Source: TMED8 sp038125725 | GTDB taxonomy: Bacteria > Pseudomonadota > Alphaproteobacteria > Rhodospirillales > Casp-alpha2 | NCBI GenBank assembly: GCA_038125725.1 | Contig: JAYPEK010000011.1 | Span: 27,559 to 91,558 of the forward strand | DNA: 64,000 nucleotides | Reading direction: 5' to 3' | Shown: in pieces, positions 53,779 to 62,705 of the stretch | Position numbering within the stretch: position 1 is the stretch's first letter | How the letters are laid out: the number at the start of each line of letters is the position of its first letter | Made by a program: the position numbers and the translations under genes | The notes under the pieces: model-generated | What the model saw: only the letters and a program-made list of their open reading frames with translations | Told to the model about the DNA's origin: nothing | The model's database searches: none

Positions 53779-54441
53779 CTAGCGAAGCGGGGTTCGTTCC
53801 CGGACCACCGCCATGATCGCGCCATGCACGCTCTCTTCGTCGCCGCTGGCGTCGATAACAGCGCAACGCGCCGGTTCCGCTTCGGCGATGTCCAGGAAAC
53901 CACGTCTCAGCCGTTCGTGGAAGTCTTTCCCCATGCGTTCGTAGCGGTCCTCGCCGTCGGCCCCATTCTTCAATCGGGCATGCGCGCGTTTCAGCCCCTC
54001 CTCCAGCGGCAGATCGAGGATCAGGGTGAGGTCGGGCTTGAAGTCCTTGTACAAAAGCCAGTGCAGGTTGGCGATGGCGGAGACGTCGAGGCCGTGGCCG
54101 TAACCCTGGTAGGCGAGCGTCGAATCGGCGAAGCGGTCGCAAAGCACCCATTGGCCGGCGGCCAACGCCGGTTTCACCGTGGTTTCCAGATGTTCGATGC
54201 GCGCCGCGTTGTGCAACAGCACTTCGCTCATCGGCTGCCAGCGGTCGACGGCGCCTTCGACCAGCAGTTTCCGGACCTCTTCCGCGCCTGGCGCGCCGCC
54301 CGGCTCGCGGGTCTGGATGTGGTTGATGCCGGTGGCTTTCAGCGCCGCGGACAGGCGGGCGATCTGGGTCGATTTTCCCGCCCCCTCGCCGCCTTCCAGG
54401 GTGATGAACTTGCCGCTGGAAGTGACGGCCGGTGCGTTCAA
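53779..54441 (-). CDS. tmk: Thymidylate kinase
   Basis: 220 aa. P-loop FITLEGGEGAGKSTQ, DR motif QTREPGG, lid-region RAHARLKNGADGEDRYERM. Phosphorylates dTMP. No ATG precedes the P-loop strand; TTG 54441 overlaps the stop of the dac gene (TTGA) and has GGGGAGAG upstream. Conserved tmk-holB order. Confidence 0.95.
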   Translation of the reverse strand: MNAPAVTSSGKFITLEGGEGAGKSTQIARLSAALKATGINHIQTREPGGAPGAEEVRKLLVEGAVDRWQPMSEVLLHNAARIEHLETTVKPALAAGQWVLCDRFADSTLAYQGYGHGLDVSAIANLHWLLYKDFKPDLTLILDLPLEEGLKRAHARLKNGADGEDRYERMGKDFHERLRRGFLDIAEAEPARCAVIDASGDEESVHGAIMAVVRERTPLR

Positions 54442-55601
54442 CCGGACTCTCCCCAAAGAATGGTCTTCAAGGCCGCCATCAACCGGCCCACCAGGCCCAG
54501 TTGCCCGACCTCGGCGCCGGCCACCAACGGAATTTCTTGGCTGCCGCCGCTGGGCGTCGAGATCACCAGCTTGGCGATCTCCTGGCCGGCGGCGATGGGC
54601 GCCGGTATCGGCCCGGTGTAGCTGACCTTCACCTTCATGTCGCGGCGGTCCTTGCGCGGCAGGGTCAGGTGGATGTCTTGGCGGATCACCAGCGGAACGC
54701 GGGCCTCGGTGCCGAGCCACACCTCCGCCTCCTCCACCGTTTCGCCGGCCTTGAACAAGGCGTAGTTATTGAACTCGCGGTAGGCCCATTCGAGCAGCCG
54801 TTCGGGCTCGGAGCTGCGGGCTTTTTTCGACGGCAGGCCGTTGACCACTAGGACCAGCCGTCGGTCGCGGCGATTCACCGATGCCACCAGACCGTATCCC
54901 GACTCCTCCGTGTGGCCGGTTTTCAGCCCGTCCGCGTCCATCTCCTTATACAGCAGCGGATTTCTGTTCATCTGCCGGATGCCGTTGTAGGTGAACTCGG
55001 TTTCCTTGAAGTAGTGATAGTACTCGGGGAAATCGGCGGCCAAGTGCTGCGCCAGGATGGCCAGGTCCCGGGGCGTCATTCGGTGTTCGGGGTTGGGCCA
55101 GCCGGTGGCGTTGGCGAAATGACTGCCGGTCAGGCCGATTTCCCGGGCCTTCTCCGTCATCAATGCGGCGAAGGCGGATTCGCTGCCGGCGATCGCCTCG
55201 GCGACGACGATGCAGGCATCGTTGCCCGACTGCACGATGATGCCGCGGATCAGGTCCTCGACGCGCACGCGCGAGCGCGGTTTCAGGAACATGGTCGAAC
55301 TGCCGCTTTTGGCGCCGCCGCGTCGCCAGGCGTTTTCGCTGACGCGGAACTTGTCGTCGAGCGACAGCGCACCGGATTTCAGCCGATCGAACAGCATGTA
55401 GAGCGTCATCAGCTTGCTCATCGACGCCGGCGCCATCGGCTCGTCCGCGTCCTTGGCAAGCAAGGTGGCGCCGGTGGTCGCTTCGATGATTACCGCCGAC
55501 TTGGCGATGGTCTCGATGGCGCCGGCCGGCGGTGCCGCGAATAGCAACACCAGTGCCGCCGCCGCCCATTTGCAGGTCGATCCGATATCTTTGAAAGTCA
55601 A
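54438..55601 (-). CDS. D-alanyl-D-alanine carboxypeptidase (PBP5/6 type)
   Basis: 387 aa. Signal peptide (AAAALVLLFAAPPAGA) then the serine-type transpeptidase fold: SxxK in PASMSKLM, SxN as SGND, KTG in LKTGHTEESGYG. C-terminal PBP5-C beta domain and an amphipathic tail. Trims pentapeptide side chains of peptidoglycan in the periplasm. Start TTG 55601 with AAGAGG 5 bases upstream; the longer frame to 55664 overlaps rlpA. Follows rlpA by 25 bases. Confidence 0.93.
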   Translation of the reverse strand: MTFKDIGSTCKWAAAALVLLFAAPPAGAIETIAKSAVIIEATTGATLLAKDADEPMAPASMSKLMTLYMLFDRLKSGALSLDDKFRVSENAWRRGGAKSGSSTMFLKPRSRVRVEDLIRGIIVQSGNDACIVVAEAIAGSESAFAALMTEKAREIGLTGSHFANATGWPNPEHRMTPRDLAILAQHLAADFPEYYHYFKETEFTYNGIRQMNRNPLLYKEMDADGLKTGHTEESGYGLVASVNRRDRRLVLVVNGLPSKKARSSEPERLLEWAYREFNNYALFKAGETVEEAEVWLGTEARVPLVIRQDIHLTLPRKDRRDMKVKVSYTGPIPAPIAAGQEIAKLVISTPSGGSQEIPLVAGAEVGQLGLVGRLMAALKTILWGESG

Positions 55602-55626
55602 TTTAACCTCTTGAAATAAAGTCGTT

Positions 55627-56631
55627 TTACTCGACGATGATGCGCGCGCCCGGATAACCGGCACGGGTCACCTCCTCGAGCATCTTGTCCGCCGCCTTGA
55701 CGCTTTTCAAGGGACCGACCCGGACCCGGAACAGGTCCCGCCCGCCGATCAGAACCGATGAAATCTTCACCGGACCGACGGCGCTGAGCCGCGCACGCAC
55801 CCGGTTGGCGTTGTCGAACTGGCCGAAGGCCCCGGCCTGGATGAAGATCGATGTTTTCGGCACCACCTGGACGCTGACCTCGCCGGTGACCGGCTCGTCG
55901 GCGATATTCGGCGCTTGCGCCGGTGCCGGCGGCTGGGCGTCGCTGGCGGCGGTGGTGTTGGACGCGACCAAGCGCGGCGGCGGTTCCGACGCGGCGACGT
56001 TGCTGCTTTCGCCACCGGCGGGCGCCGGCAGGGTTTCGGCCGCCACCTTGGCTTTCGGCAGCCGATCGACGGTGATCGGCGAGCCGACCCGTGCCAGTTC
56101 CTCTTGGCCCCGGAGCCGCGCCTTTAACGCCCTGCTCTTATCGGCCAGGATCTGCACCCGCACCTTTGCCGTGCCCTTGCGCTGGAAGCCGAGAAGCTGC
56201 GAGGCGCGCCGCGATACGTCGATGACGCGGGAATGGGCGAAGGGACCGCGATCGTTGACCCGGAGCACGATGGAGCGGCCGTTTTCCAAGTTGGTGACGC
56301 GCACGTAGCTCGGCATCGGCAGCGTGCGGTGCGCCGCCGTCAACGCGTTCATGTCGTAGATCTCGCCGTTGGCGGTGCGCCGGCCGTGGAATTTGGTGCC
56401 GTACCAGGACGCGATGCCGGTCTCGTCGTGGTCGTAGTCTTCCTTGGGATAGTACCAGATGCCGTTGATCTGATAGGCGTCGCCGATCTTGTAGTTGGGT
56501 GTGGACTTGTCTTCCGTGGCGCTGACGACGCGCTTCGCCGAATGGATGGCGAACTGGGTTTCCGCGCAGCCGGACAGTCCCGCGACCAGCAGGGCGGCCA
56601 ATATCCATTTGCGGCGGAAAGCGTCGATCAT
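55627..56631 (-). CDS. rlpA: Septal ring lytic transglycosylase RlpA-like lipoprotein with SPOR domain
   Basis: 334 aa. Lipobox LSGC near residue 22; double-psi beta-barrel (ETGIASWYGTKFHGRRTANGEIYDM; VRVNDRGPFAHSRVIDVSRRA) around 70-165; proline/alanine-rich linker; C-terminal SPOR domain (IFIQAGAFGQFDNANRVRARL) that binds denuded glycan at the septum. Heads a unit with dac, tmk and holB. Confidence 0.95.
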   Translation of the reverse strand: MIDAFRRKWILAALLVAGLSGCAETQFAIHSAKRVVSATEDKSTPNYKIGDAYQINGIWYYPKEDYDHDETGIASWYGTKFHGRRTANGEIYDMNALTAAHRTLPMPSYVRVTNLENGRSIVLRVNDRGPFAHSRVIDVSRRASQLLGFQRKGTAKVRVQILADKSRALKARLRGQEELARVGSPITVDRLPKAKVAAETLPAPAGGESSNVAASEPPPRLVASNTTAASDAQPPAPAQAPNIADEPVTGEVSVQVVPKTSIFIQAGAFGQFDNANRVRARLSAVGPVKISSVLIGGRDLFRVRVGPLKSVKAADKMLEEVTRAGYPGARIIVE

Positions 56632-56711
56632 GGTTGGTCCATCGTCCCCACCCTAGGAGATACTTGATATATTGTGCCTAGAACAAGCGTTTTCACAGGA
56701 TTTTGTAGTTT

Positions 56712-57938
56712 CTAGGGCGTTTTTTGCAATTTCAGGATCAACGCCTTGGTCGCGTAGCCGTCCGGCGGCAGGCCGGCGGATTTCTGATAGGTGCGCACGG
56801 CAGCACGGGTCTTGGGCCCGAGCATGCCATCCGGCACACCGGCATCGAGCCCTTGCGCGTTCAATAGGCCCTGCAGGGTGCGAATATCGGTTCTGGAGAG
56901 CGGCACGTCGTCGGCGGCGGGCGGCGTCGCCAGCGGTCCCCTGCCGATGAAGCGGTCGGCCAGGTGCCCGACCGCCAGGGCATAGAGGTGCGAGCGGTTC
57001 CACACCATGATCGTGCGGTAGTTCTTGTAGACCAGGAAAGCCGGCCCCCTGTAGCCCGCCGGCACCAGCAGCGAGGCGTCGATCTCGACGGCCGGCAGCG
57101 GTTTGCCGCTGGTGCGCCGGATGCCAAGCTTGTTCCATTCTGCCAAAGGCTTACGCACCGAGAGCCCGGTGAGCGAGATATCGAAGCCCTTCGGGATGCG
57201 CACTTCCCGGCCCCAGGTCTTGTCGCTCTGCCAGCCGGACCGGCTCAGGTAGTTGGCGGCCGACGCGAAGATGTCCGGCAGGCTGCCCCACAGGTCGCGC
57301 TTGCCGTCGCCGTCGAAATCGACCGCGTAGCCTTTGTAGGTGGTGGGAATGAACTGGTGGTTGCCCATGGCACCGGCCCAGGATCCCTTTACGTCGGCGG
57401 GAATATGCCCGGCGTCGATCAGTTCCAGCGCGGAAAGCAATTGCTCGCGGAAGAACTTGGCGCGGCGGCGGTCGTGCGCCAGGGTGACCAGGGCGCCGAC
57501 CACGGAAAAGGCGCCGGTATACTGGCCGAAATTGCTCTCCAGGCCCCAGAATGCCACCAGGAAGCGCGGTTGCACGCCGAATTTCGCCTCGACGCGTTTC
57601 AATAGCGCCTGATGGCGGCGCAGCATTTCCCGGCCCTTCTGGATGCGCGTCTCGGAGATCGCTTTCTTGAAGTAACTCGATAGCGTCAGGGTGAATTCCG
57701 GTTGGCGGCGGTCCAGTTCGATGACCCGCGGGATCGGCTGGATGCCATCGAGCGCGTGCGCCAGGGTTTCTGGCTTGACGCCGCGCGTTTCGGCTTCCGA
57801 CTTGAGCGCCTGCAGCCAGGGACCGAAATCGGGCGGCGGCGGGACCTCCTTGGCCGAGGCGCCGGAAAACGGCAGCAGGCCGATCGCAAGTGCGAGGACA
57901 ATGTTGCGGGCCGCGAAATGAAACCGATTTTGAATCAC
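56712..57938 (-). CDS. Lytic murein transglycosylase, MltB family
   Basis: 408 aa. Signal peptide (IVLALAIGLLPFSGASA), SLT_2 domain with catalytic Glu in FWGLESNFGQYTG (about residue 134) and AGAMGNHQFIPTTY, C-terminal PG_binding_1 repeat (IRTLQGLLNAQGLDAGVPDGMLGPKTRAAV). Cleaves glycan strands to anhydromuropeptides. GTG 57938 has AAGGAG upstream. The ydcF-like gene lies 10 bases upstream. Confidence 0.93.
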   Translation of the reverse strand: MIQNRFHFAARNIVLALAIGLLPFSGASAKEVPPPPDFGPWLQALKSEAETRGVKPETLAHALDGIQPIPRVIELDRRQPEFTLTLSSYFKKAISETRIQKGREMLRRHQALLKRVEAKFGVQPRFLVAFWGLESNFGQYTGAFSVVGALVTLAHDRRRAKFFREQLLSALELIDAGHIPADVKGSWAGAMGNHQFIPTTYKGYAVDFDGDGKRDLWGSLPDIFASAANYLSRSGWQSDKTWGREVRIPKGFDISLTGLSVRKPLAEWNKLGIRRTSGKPLPAVEIDASLLVPAGYRGPAFLVYKNYRTIMVWNRSHLYALAVGHLADRFIGRGPLATPPAADDVPLSRTDIRTLQGLLNAQGLDAGVPDGMLGPKTRAAVRTYQKSAGLPPDGYATKALILKLQKTP

Positions 57939-57948
57939 GGGAGTCTCC

Positions 57949-58746
57949 TTAACTGGCGGGTCCGGGGAACCAGGAATCGCTGCGTCCGGTCAGGTGATAA
58001 ACCCCAAGGCCGATGAATTCACGCAAGGCCGCATTGATGTGGGATAGGCCGCCACGCAGGCTGAAGGTCAGCCGCCACTGGAATTTGCTGCTGGTCGAGT
58101 AATCAACGGGAAATGGGATGACCCGCCATCCGGCCTGACGGAATGTGCCGATGGCGCGCGGCATGTGGAATGCCGATGTGACCAGCACCCAGTTCTCGCC
58201 CGCGCCGGGTTTGGCAATCTCGTACATGATCGTCGCATTTTCGGCGGTGTTGCGGGCCTGATCGTCATACGTCACGCGGCCGTCCGGCAAACCCAATTGC
58301 CGGAAGATTGGCGGCGCATAGTGCGCTTCGCGCTGTTCGGGGTTGAACGGATCGCCCGACCCGCCGCTGAAAATGACCTTCGCATAGGGATAAAGCTGCG
58401 CCAACCGCGCCGCTTCCGTGATGCGTTCGATGGCGCCGCCCAATTGCGGCGATTGCCGCTCGGCGCTGAGCGGCGCGCTGATGACGCCGCCAAGCACCAG
58501 AATCCCATCGACCTTGGCAGGTAGCGCCGGATTCGCCGGGAATCGGTTTTCTAGCCGGAAAACACCATAGCTTCCAACCGGCAAGGTGGCGACAAGAAGC
58601 GCGGTAATGGCGATCAACCGCAGCAAAAAGCGGCTCCACGCCGCTTTCTTGGTAAACGAAAGCAGCGCAGCCAGAAGCAGCGCCAGCAACAGTAGGGTGT
58701 CGGGCGACGCCAGGAACCAGAGCACTTTCGAGAGGGTGAAGAACAT
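57949..58746 (-). CDS. YdcF/ElyC-like DUF218 membrane protein
   Basis: 265 aa. Two N-terminal transmembrane helices (about 14-32 and 42-60), then a DUF218 domain: VDGILVLGGV, AKVIFSGGSG, and VLVTSAFHMPRAIGTFRQAGW. ElyC members affect peptidoglycan precursor or undecaprenyl-phosphate metabolism; the neighbour mltB supports a cell-wall role. Confidence 0.85.
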   Translation of the reverse strand: MFFTLSKVLWFLASPDTLLLLALLLAALLSFTKKAAWSRFLLRLIAITALLVATLPVGSYGVFRLENRFPANPALPAKVDGILVLGGVISAPLSAERQSPQLGGAIERITEAARLAQLYPYAKVIFSGGSGDPFNPEQREAHYAPPIFRQLGLPDGRVTYDDQARNTAENATIMYEIAKPGAGENWVLVTSAFHMPRAIGTFRQAGWRVIPFPVDYSTSSKFQWRLTFSLRGGLSHINAALREFIGLGVYHLTGRSDSWFPGPAS

Positions 58747-58850
58747 GTTGCCCCTGTTACTCCGCCGCCGGGGTTACGGCAACGCCCATCTCGGGCGAGA
58801 TTTGCCAGCCAGCATGGCGTTCTTAGCGCCTGGGCGTTAAGATTCTCCTG

Positions 58851-59321
58851 ATGGAACCACGTAAAACCCTGCTGATCGTCAGCCATGCGCCCTCGCCGAA
58901 CACGCAGGCACTGCTTGATTCCGTCGTTGCCGGGGCGGCAGAGGTAGAGGCGGAAAGCCTTAGTGTCCGCGCCCTCTCGCCGTTTGATGCTGGTCCTGAC
59001 GATGTGAAAGCCGCGTCGGCGCTAGTTCTCGGCACGACGGAGAATCTCGGCTACATGAGCGGCGCGCTGAAGGATTTCTTCGACCGCATCTATTACCCCT
59101 GCCTGGAAGAGACCCAAGGGCTGCCCTACGCGCTCTATATCCGCGCCGGGCACGACGGCACCGGTACCCGGCGCGGCGTCGAGACCATCGTCACCGGATT
59201 GCGCTGGCGCGCCGTGCAGGAACCGCTGGTCTGCCGAGGCGATTACCAGACTGGATTCGCCGATCAATGCCGGGAATTGGGCATGGCCATGGCGGCGGGG
59301 CTGGACGCCGGCGTGTTCTGA
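58851..59321 (+). CDS. Flavodoxin-like / NAD(P)H-dependent oxidoreductase fold protein
   Basis: 156 aa. Flavodoxin-like start TLLIVSHAPSPNTQALLDSVVAG (phosphate loop S-x-x-P-N-T) and the FMN-contacting VLGTTENLGYMSGALKDFFDRIYYP. Could be a flavoprotein reductase or flavodoxin. Divergent from ydcF-like gene; first gene before the radical SAM cluster, 81 bases upstream of it, so it might supply electrons, but this is conjecture. Confidence 0.7.
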   Translation: MEPRKTLLIVSHAPSPNTQALLDSVVAGAAEVEAESLSVRALSPFDAGPDDVKAASALVLGTTENLGYMSGALKDFFDRIYYPCLEETQGLPYALYIRAGHDGTGTRRGVETIVTGLRWRAVQEPLVCRGDYQTGFADQCRELGMAMAAGLDAGVF

Positions 59322-59402
59322 GCGGCGCCACGGCGCGATAATCCTTTGAAATTCTGTTCAACGCCCCCCAAATCGTGGCATAAGGGGCGAGAAAGGGATG
59401 CC

Positions 59403-61148
59403 ATGGAACATCGGAGTGACTTGAGGGTCGAGGCGACCGGCGCCGCCGCGGATGCGTTCGTCGCTGGCGAGGTGTCCGCGCTCGATGATTTCGATGCCGA
59501 CGCGCACCTGGCGCAAATCCGTGGCCGCGCGCTGGAGGTTCCCGCCGCCGAAGACGCGCCGTCGGTGCTCCATATATCGCTTTACTGCTTCAAGTCTTTT
59601 CCGGCGCGAATTTTCCACGCCATGTGCTTGAAGGACGAGATCAACTCGCACGCGCTGTTCTTCAAGAACAACTTCACCAACGACCATCTGCCGATTTCGG
59701 CGCACGAACTCGATCTCGCGCAGGACTTGGTGCGCGGTATCCAGCCCGACGTGATCACCATGAGCATCATGGCGCCCTATGCGGTGGCGGCGCGCCAACT
59801 CGTGCAGAGGCTTCGACAAGTCAGCGACGCCGATATCGTCGTCGGCGGCAAATACCCGACTATCGTCCCGCATGAGGCGCTGGCCTTCGCAGACTACGCC
59901 TGCAAGGGCGAAGGCGACCTGACCATGCTCCGGATCAACGAGCGCCTGCGCCGGGGCGAAGACCTTCGCGGCATCAAAGGGCTCTGGTACAAGGACGACG
60001 ACGGCATGGTCGTCGACATGGGCCAGGACGTGCTCTACCAGGAGATGGACGACATCCCCTACCCGGCCATCGACGAGCCGCAGATGTTCTTCATCGAGAA
60101 GGACACCATGGATACCGTCGATCCCGAGATTTACGACGAAGACATCCTGGTGATGGCCGGTCGCGGCTGCGTCTATCTCTGTTCCTACTGCGTTAACTCG
60201 CTGTTGATCCCGATGAACCGCGGCAACGGCCGTTTCGTTCGCCTGCGTTCCCCAGATCACGTGATGGAGGAACTTGACTACCGCCGCGCCAAGTACAAAT
60301 CGCCGAAGACGGTGACCTTCAACGATGAGGTGTTCGGCGTCTTCGACGACTGGGTCGAGGAGTTCTCGGCCAAATACAAGGACCGCTGCGGGCTGCCGTT
60401 CGAATGCGAACTGGTGCCGCGCCTGATCAAGGAACACAACGTCCGGCTGTTGGCCGATGCCGGCATGGAAAGCCTGCATTTCGGCGTCCAATCCGGTCAT
60501 GACGATATCCGCAAGGACGTCATGCACCGGCCCGGCAGCAACGACGAACTGGTGCAAAAATCGCGGCTGTTGCGCGACATCAACGTCCGTCCCGAATACG
60601 ACATCATCCTCGACAACCCGTTCGACACCGCCGAAAGCCTGGAAGAGGCGCTCGGCCTGTTGCTCGAGTTCGGCACGCCGATCAGCCTCAATACCTATAA
60701 GATGCAGTACTTCCCGCACTATCCGTTCACCAACATGGCGCTGCAGGCGGGGCATATCACCGAAGAGGACGTGACCGACGAAAAGGTGGCGGAATCGGTT
60801 CTTTATAACATGGTGTACCGGCCCAAATTTCCGGCCTTCAACCGCCGCGACTACCTGGAGAACTGCATTTACCTGATCTCCTGGAACGGCAAATGGGTGC
60901 GCGCCATGCTGCACCGGCTGCATCGGCGTCACGATCCGATCACCGGCGCCATCGTTACGCTGCTGGCGAAGCTGCGCTATTACCAGTCGTTCCAGCAGAT
61001 CGCCGCCGTCGTCTGGACGCGCCGCATCTTCCTCGGTCTCAAGTATCTGGCGCGCGGCGACTTCTCGGCGCTTATCGGCAAGGTCCGATGGGTCATGCAG
61101 CGCGAGCGCTACCGCCAATCCAACACGGGCCGCCTTTCGGTCCGCTAG
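59403..61148 (+). CDS. B12-binding domain radical SAM protein
   Basis: 581 aa. N-terminal cobalamin-binding-like domain (about 55-200; TMSIMAPYAVAARQLV; ADIVVGGKYPTIVPHEAL; ACKGEGD), then radical SAM core with CxxxCxxC cluster ligands Cys256, Cys260, Cys263 in GRGCVYLCSYC, and ESLHFGVQSGHDDIRKDV as in other members. The C-terminal 100 residues are basic and helical. Members methylate or rearrange unactivated carbons in lipids, peptides or antibiotics; substrate unknown. ATG 59403 follows AAAGGGA. Followed by a dioxygenase-like and a methyltransferase gene on the same strand. Confidence 0.85.
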   Translation: MEHRSDLRVEATGAAADAFVAGEVSALDDFDADAHLAQIRGRALEVPAAEDAPSVLHISLYCFKSFPARIFHAMCLKDEINSHALFFKNNFTNDHLPISAHELDLAQDLVRGIQPDVITMSIMAPYAVAARQLVQRLRQVSDADIVVGGKYPTIVPHEALAFADYACKGEGDLTMLRINERLRRGEDLRGIKGLWYKDDDGMVVDMGQDVLYQEMDDIPYPAIDEPQMFFIEKDTMDTVDPEIYDEDILVMAGRGCVYLCSYCVNSLLIPMNRGNGRFVRLRSPDHVMEELDYRRAKYKSPKTVTFNDEVFGVFDDWVEEFSAKYKDRCGLPFECELVPRLIKEHNVRLLADAGMESLHFGVQSGHDDIRKDVMHRPGSNDELVQKSRLLRDINVRPEYDIILDNPFDTAESLEEALGLLLEFGTPISLNTYKMQYFPHYPFTNMALQAGHITEEDVTDEKVAESVLYNMVYRPKFPAFNRRDYLENCIYLISWNGKWVRAMLHRLHRRHDPITGAIVTLLAKLRYYQSFQQIAAVVWTRRIFLGLKYLARGDFSALIGKVRWVMQRERYRQSNTGRLSVR

Positions 61149-61178
61149 ACGCTCATCGGCTCGCCAGTGGAGGAACCC

Positions 61179-61988
61179 ATGAATAGCGGCGAAACGGGCG
61201 AAGCACTGGTCGGTGACGCGGATCCCGCGGCCATTCGGGCCGAGATCGAGCGTGACGGCCTTTCCATCGTCAAAGGGCTTTTGCCGCCGGCGGTCGTGCG
61301 GCGGATGCGCGATGCTTGGCTCGGCATTTACGCCGGCGAGGTTTCCGACGCGCCGGTGATCTGGGGGCCGTTCTATGGCGAGCAGAACCGCGTGCTTTTC
61401 CATCGCTCCGAAACCTGCGTCATGTACCGGTCCTACGATTTTCTCTGGAATGCGCCGATCGACGAGCTGACGCGCGAGGTCGCCATCGGCCTCAATCGTT
61501 TGCGCAACGATGTCGCCGAAACCGACCACGTCGCCGGCGAGACCATGCAGAGCGATCGTTACGGCATCTACGTTACCACTAGCCTTTATCCGCCCGGCGA
61601 CGGCTGGCTGCAGGAGCACGAGGATCACGCCGACGGCCGGCGCCATTGGCACTACATGGTGCTGCTGACCGAAAAGGGCACAGACTACACGGATGGCGGC
61701 CTCTACGTTCACGGGCGTTCGGGCGAGAAGATCGACGTCGACAGTCTGGCCATGCCCGGCGACGTGATATTCTTCGACGGGACCTGCCGCCACGGTGTCG
61801 ATCCCATTGGCGGCGGCGCCGGCTTGGGCCGGCTGCAGATGTTTTCCATTCCGGTGTTTCTGGAAACGCCGCAGCAGAACGACCGCATGCTCGAGGACAT
61901 CTCAATCAAGCGTTTCGTCAAGGCCAAGCTGCGTCCGCTGAAGCGGCGGCTGCTGGGCGGCGGCCAGTCCTCCGGCGGAGCCTACTGA
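61179..61988 (+). CDS. Fe(II)/2-oxoglutarate dioxygenase-like protein (phytanoyl-CoA hydroxylase type)
   Basis: 269 aa. N-terminal IERDGLSIVKGLLPPAVVRRMRDAW is the PhyH-like entry; the metal facial triad candidates are His/Asp in LQEHEDHADG and a distal His in GTCRHGVDP, with GDVIFFDGTCRHG resembling the C-terminal jelly-roll strand. The tail is basic. ATG 61179 has GGAGGAACCC immediately before it; GTG 61167 is in frame but less likely. 30 bases after the radical SAM gene and 5 bases before the methyltransferase gene, so an operon. Confidence 0.75.
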   Translation: MNSGETGEALVGDADPAAIRAEIERDGLSIVKGLLPPAVVRRMRDAWLGIYAGEVSDAPVIWGPFYGEQNRVLFHRSETCVMYRSYDFLWNAPIDELTREVAIGLNRLRNDVAETDHVAGETMQSDRYGIYVTTSLYPPGDGWLQEHEDHADGRRHWHYMVLLTEKGTDYTDGGLYVHGRSGEKIDVDSLAMPGDVIFFDGTCRHGVDPIGGGAGLGRLQMFSIPVFLETPQQNDRMLEDISIKRFVKAKLRPLKRRLLGGGQSSGGAY

Positions 61989-61993
61989 TCGCC

Positions 61994-62689
61994 ATGCGCG
62001 CCCTGATCGACAAGCTGTTCCGCCGCCTGGCGCTAGCGATCCTGGATCGGGCGGACGAGCGCCATCTGCATCCTAAGCGTATTTTGCTGGAAGAGGCGCA
62101 GCGCCAGTCGGCCGACTACGCCCGCGATCACATGATGGGCGCCATGATCCTGGACCGGCGAAACGAGATTCTCGATCTCGCCCTCGCCCGCGCCCCGCAA
62201 GACGGCCTGTTGCTTGAATTCGGCGTTGCCAATGGCGATTCCATCCGACACTTGGCGGCCCGCACCGGCCGGACGATCCACGGTTTCGACAGCTTCGAGG
62301 GGCTGCCCGAGGACTGGCCGGGCCGGCACGAAGGCAAGGGGCACTATTCCACCGGTGGCAACATGCCGCCGGTGCCGGCGACGGTTCGCCTGCACAAAGG
62401 CAGCTTCGACCAGACCTTGCCGGCATTTCTAGCCGCTGAAGACGGTCCCGCCGCCCTCATACATATGGATTGCGACCTCTACGCCTCGACCAAGACCGTG
62501 TTTGACGCCCTCGCCGGCCGCATCGGTCCCGGCACCGTGATCCTGTTCGACGAGTATTTCAACTTCGTCGGCTGGCGCGAACACGAGTTCAAGGCCTTCC
62601 ATGAGTTCCTGGCGGAAACCGGCTTCGGCTACCGATACCTGGCCTGGTCTTATCAGCAGGCGGCGGTGATTATCGAAGCCAAGGCTTGA
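61994..62689 (+). CDS. TylF/MycF-like O-methyltransferase
   Basis: 231 aa. Class I SAM fold of the TylF family: LLLEFGVANGDSIRHLAARTGRTIHGFDSFEGLPEDW (SAM site), KGSFDQTLPAF, and the metal-binding aspartates in LIHMDCDLYASTKTVFDAL and ILFDEYFNF. These methylate sugar or aglycone hydroxyls in natural products and surface glycans. ATG 61994 lies 5 bases after the dioxygenase stop. Confidence 0.88.
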   Translation: MRALIDKLFRRLALAILDRADERHLHPKRILLEEAQRQSADYARDHMMGAMILDRRNEILDLALARAPQDGLLLEFGVANGDSIRHLAARTGRTIHGFDSFEGLPEDWPGRHEGKGHYSTGGNMPPVPATVRLHKGSFDQTLPAFLAAEDGPAALIHMDCDLYASTKTVFDALAGRIGPGTVILFDEYFNFVGWREHEFKAFHEFLAETGFGYRYLAWSYQQAAVIIEAKA

Positions 62690-62705
62690 ACGGCTCTTTG
62701 GCGGA

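Noticed and set aside
59358..61793. An 811-codon minus-strand open frame
   Set aside because: Antisense to the radical SAM and dioxygenase genes; His/Arg/Val-rich composition typical of a shadow frame.
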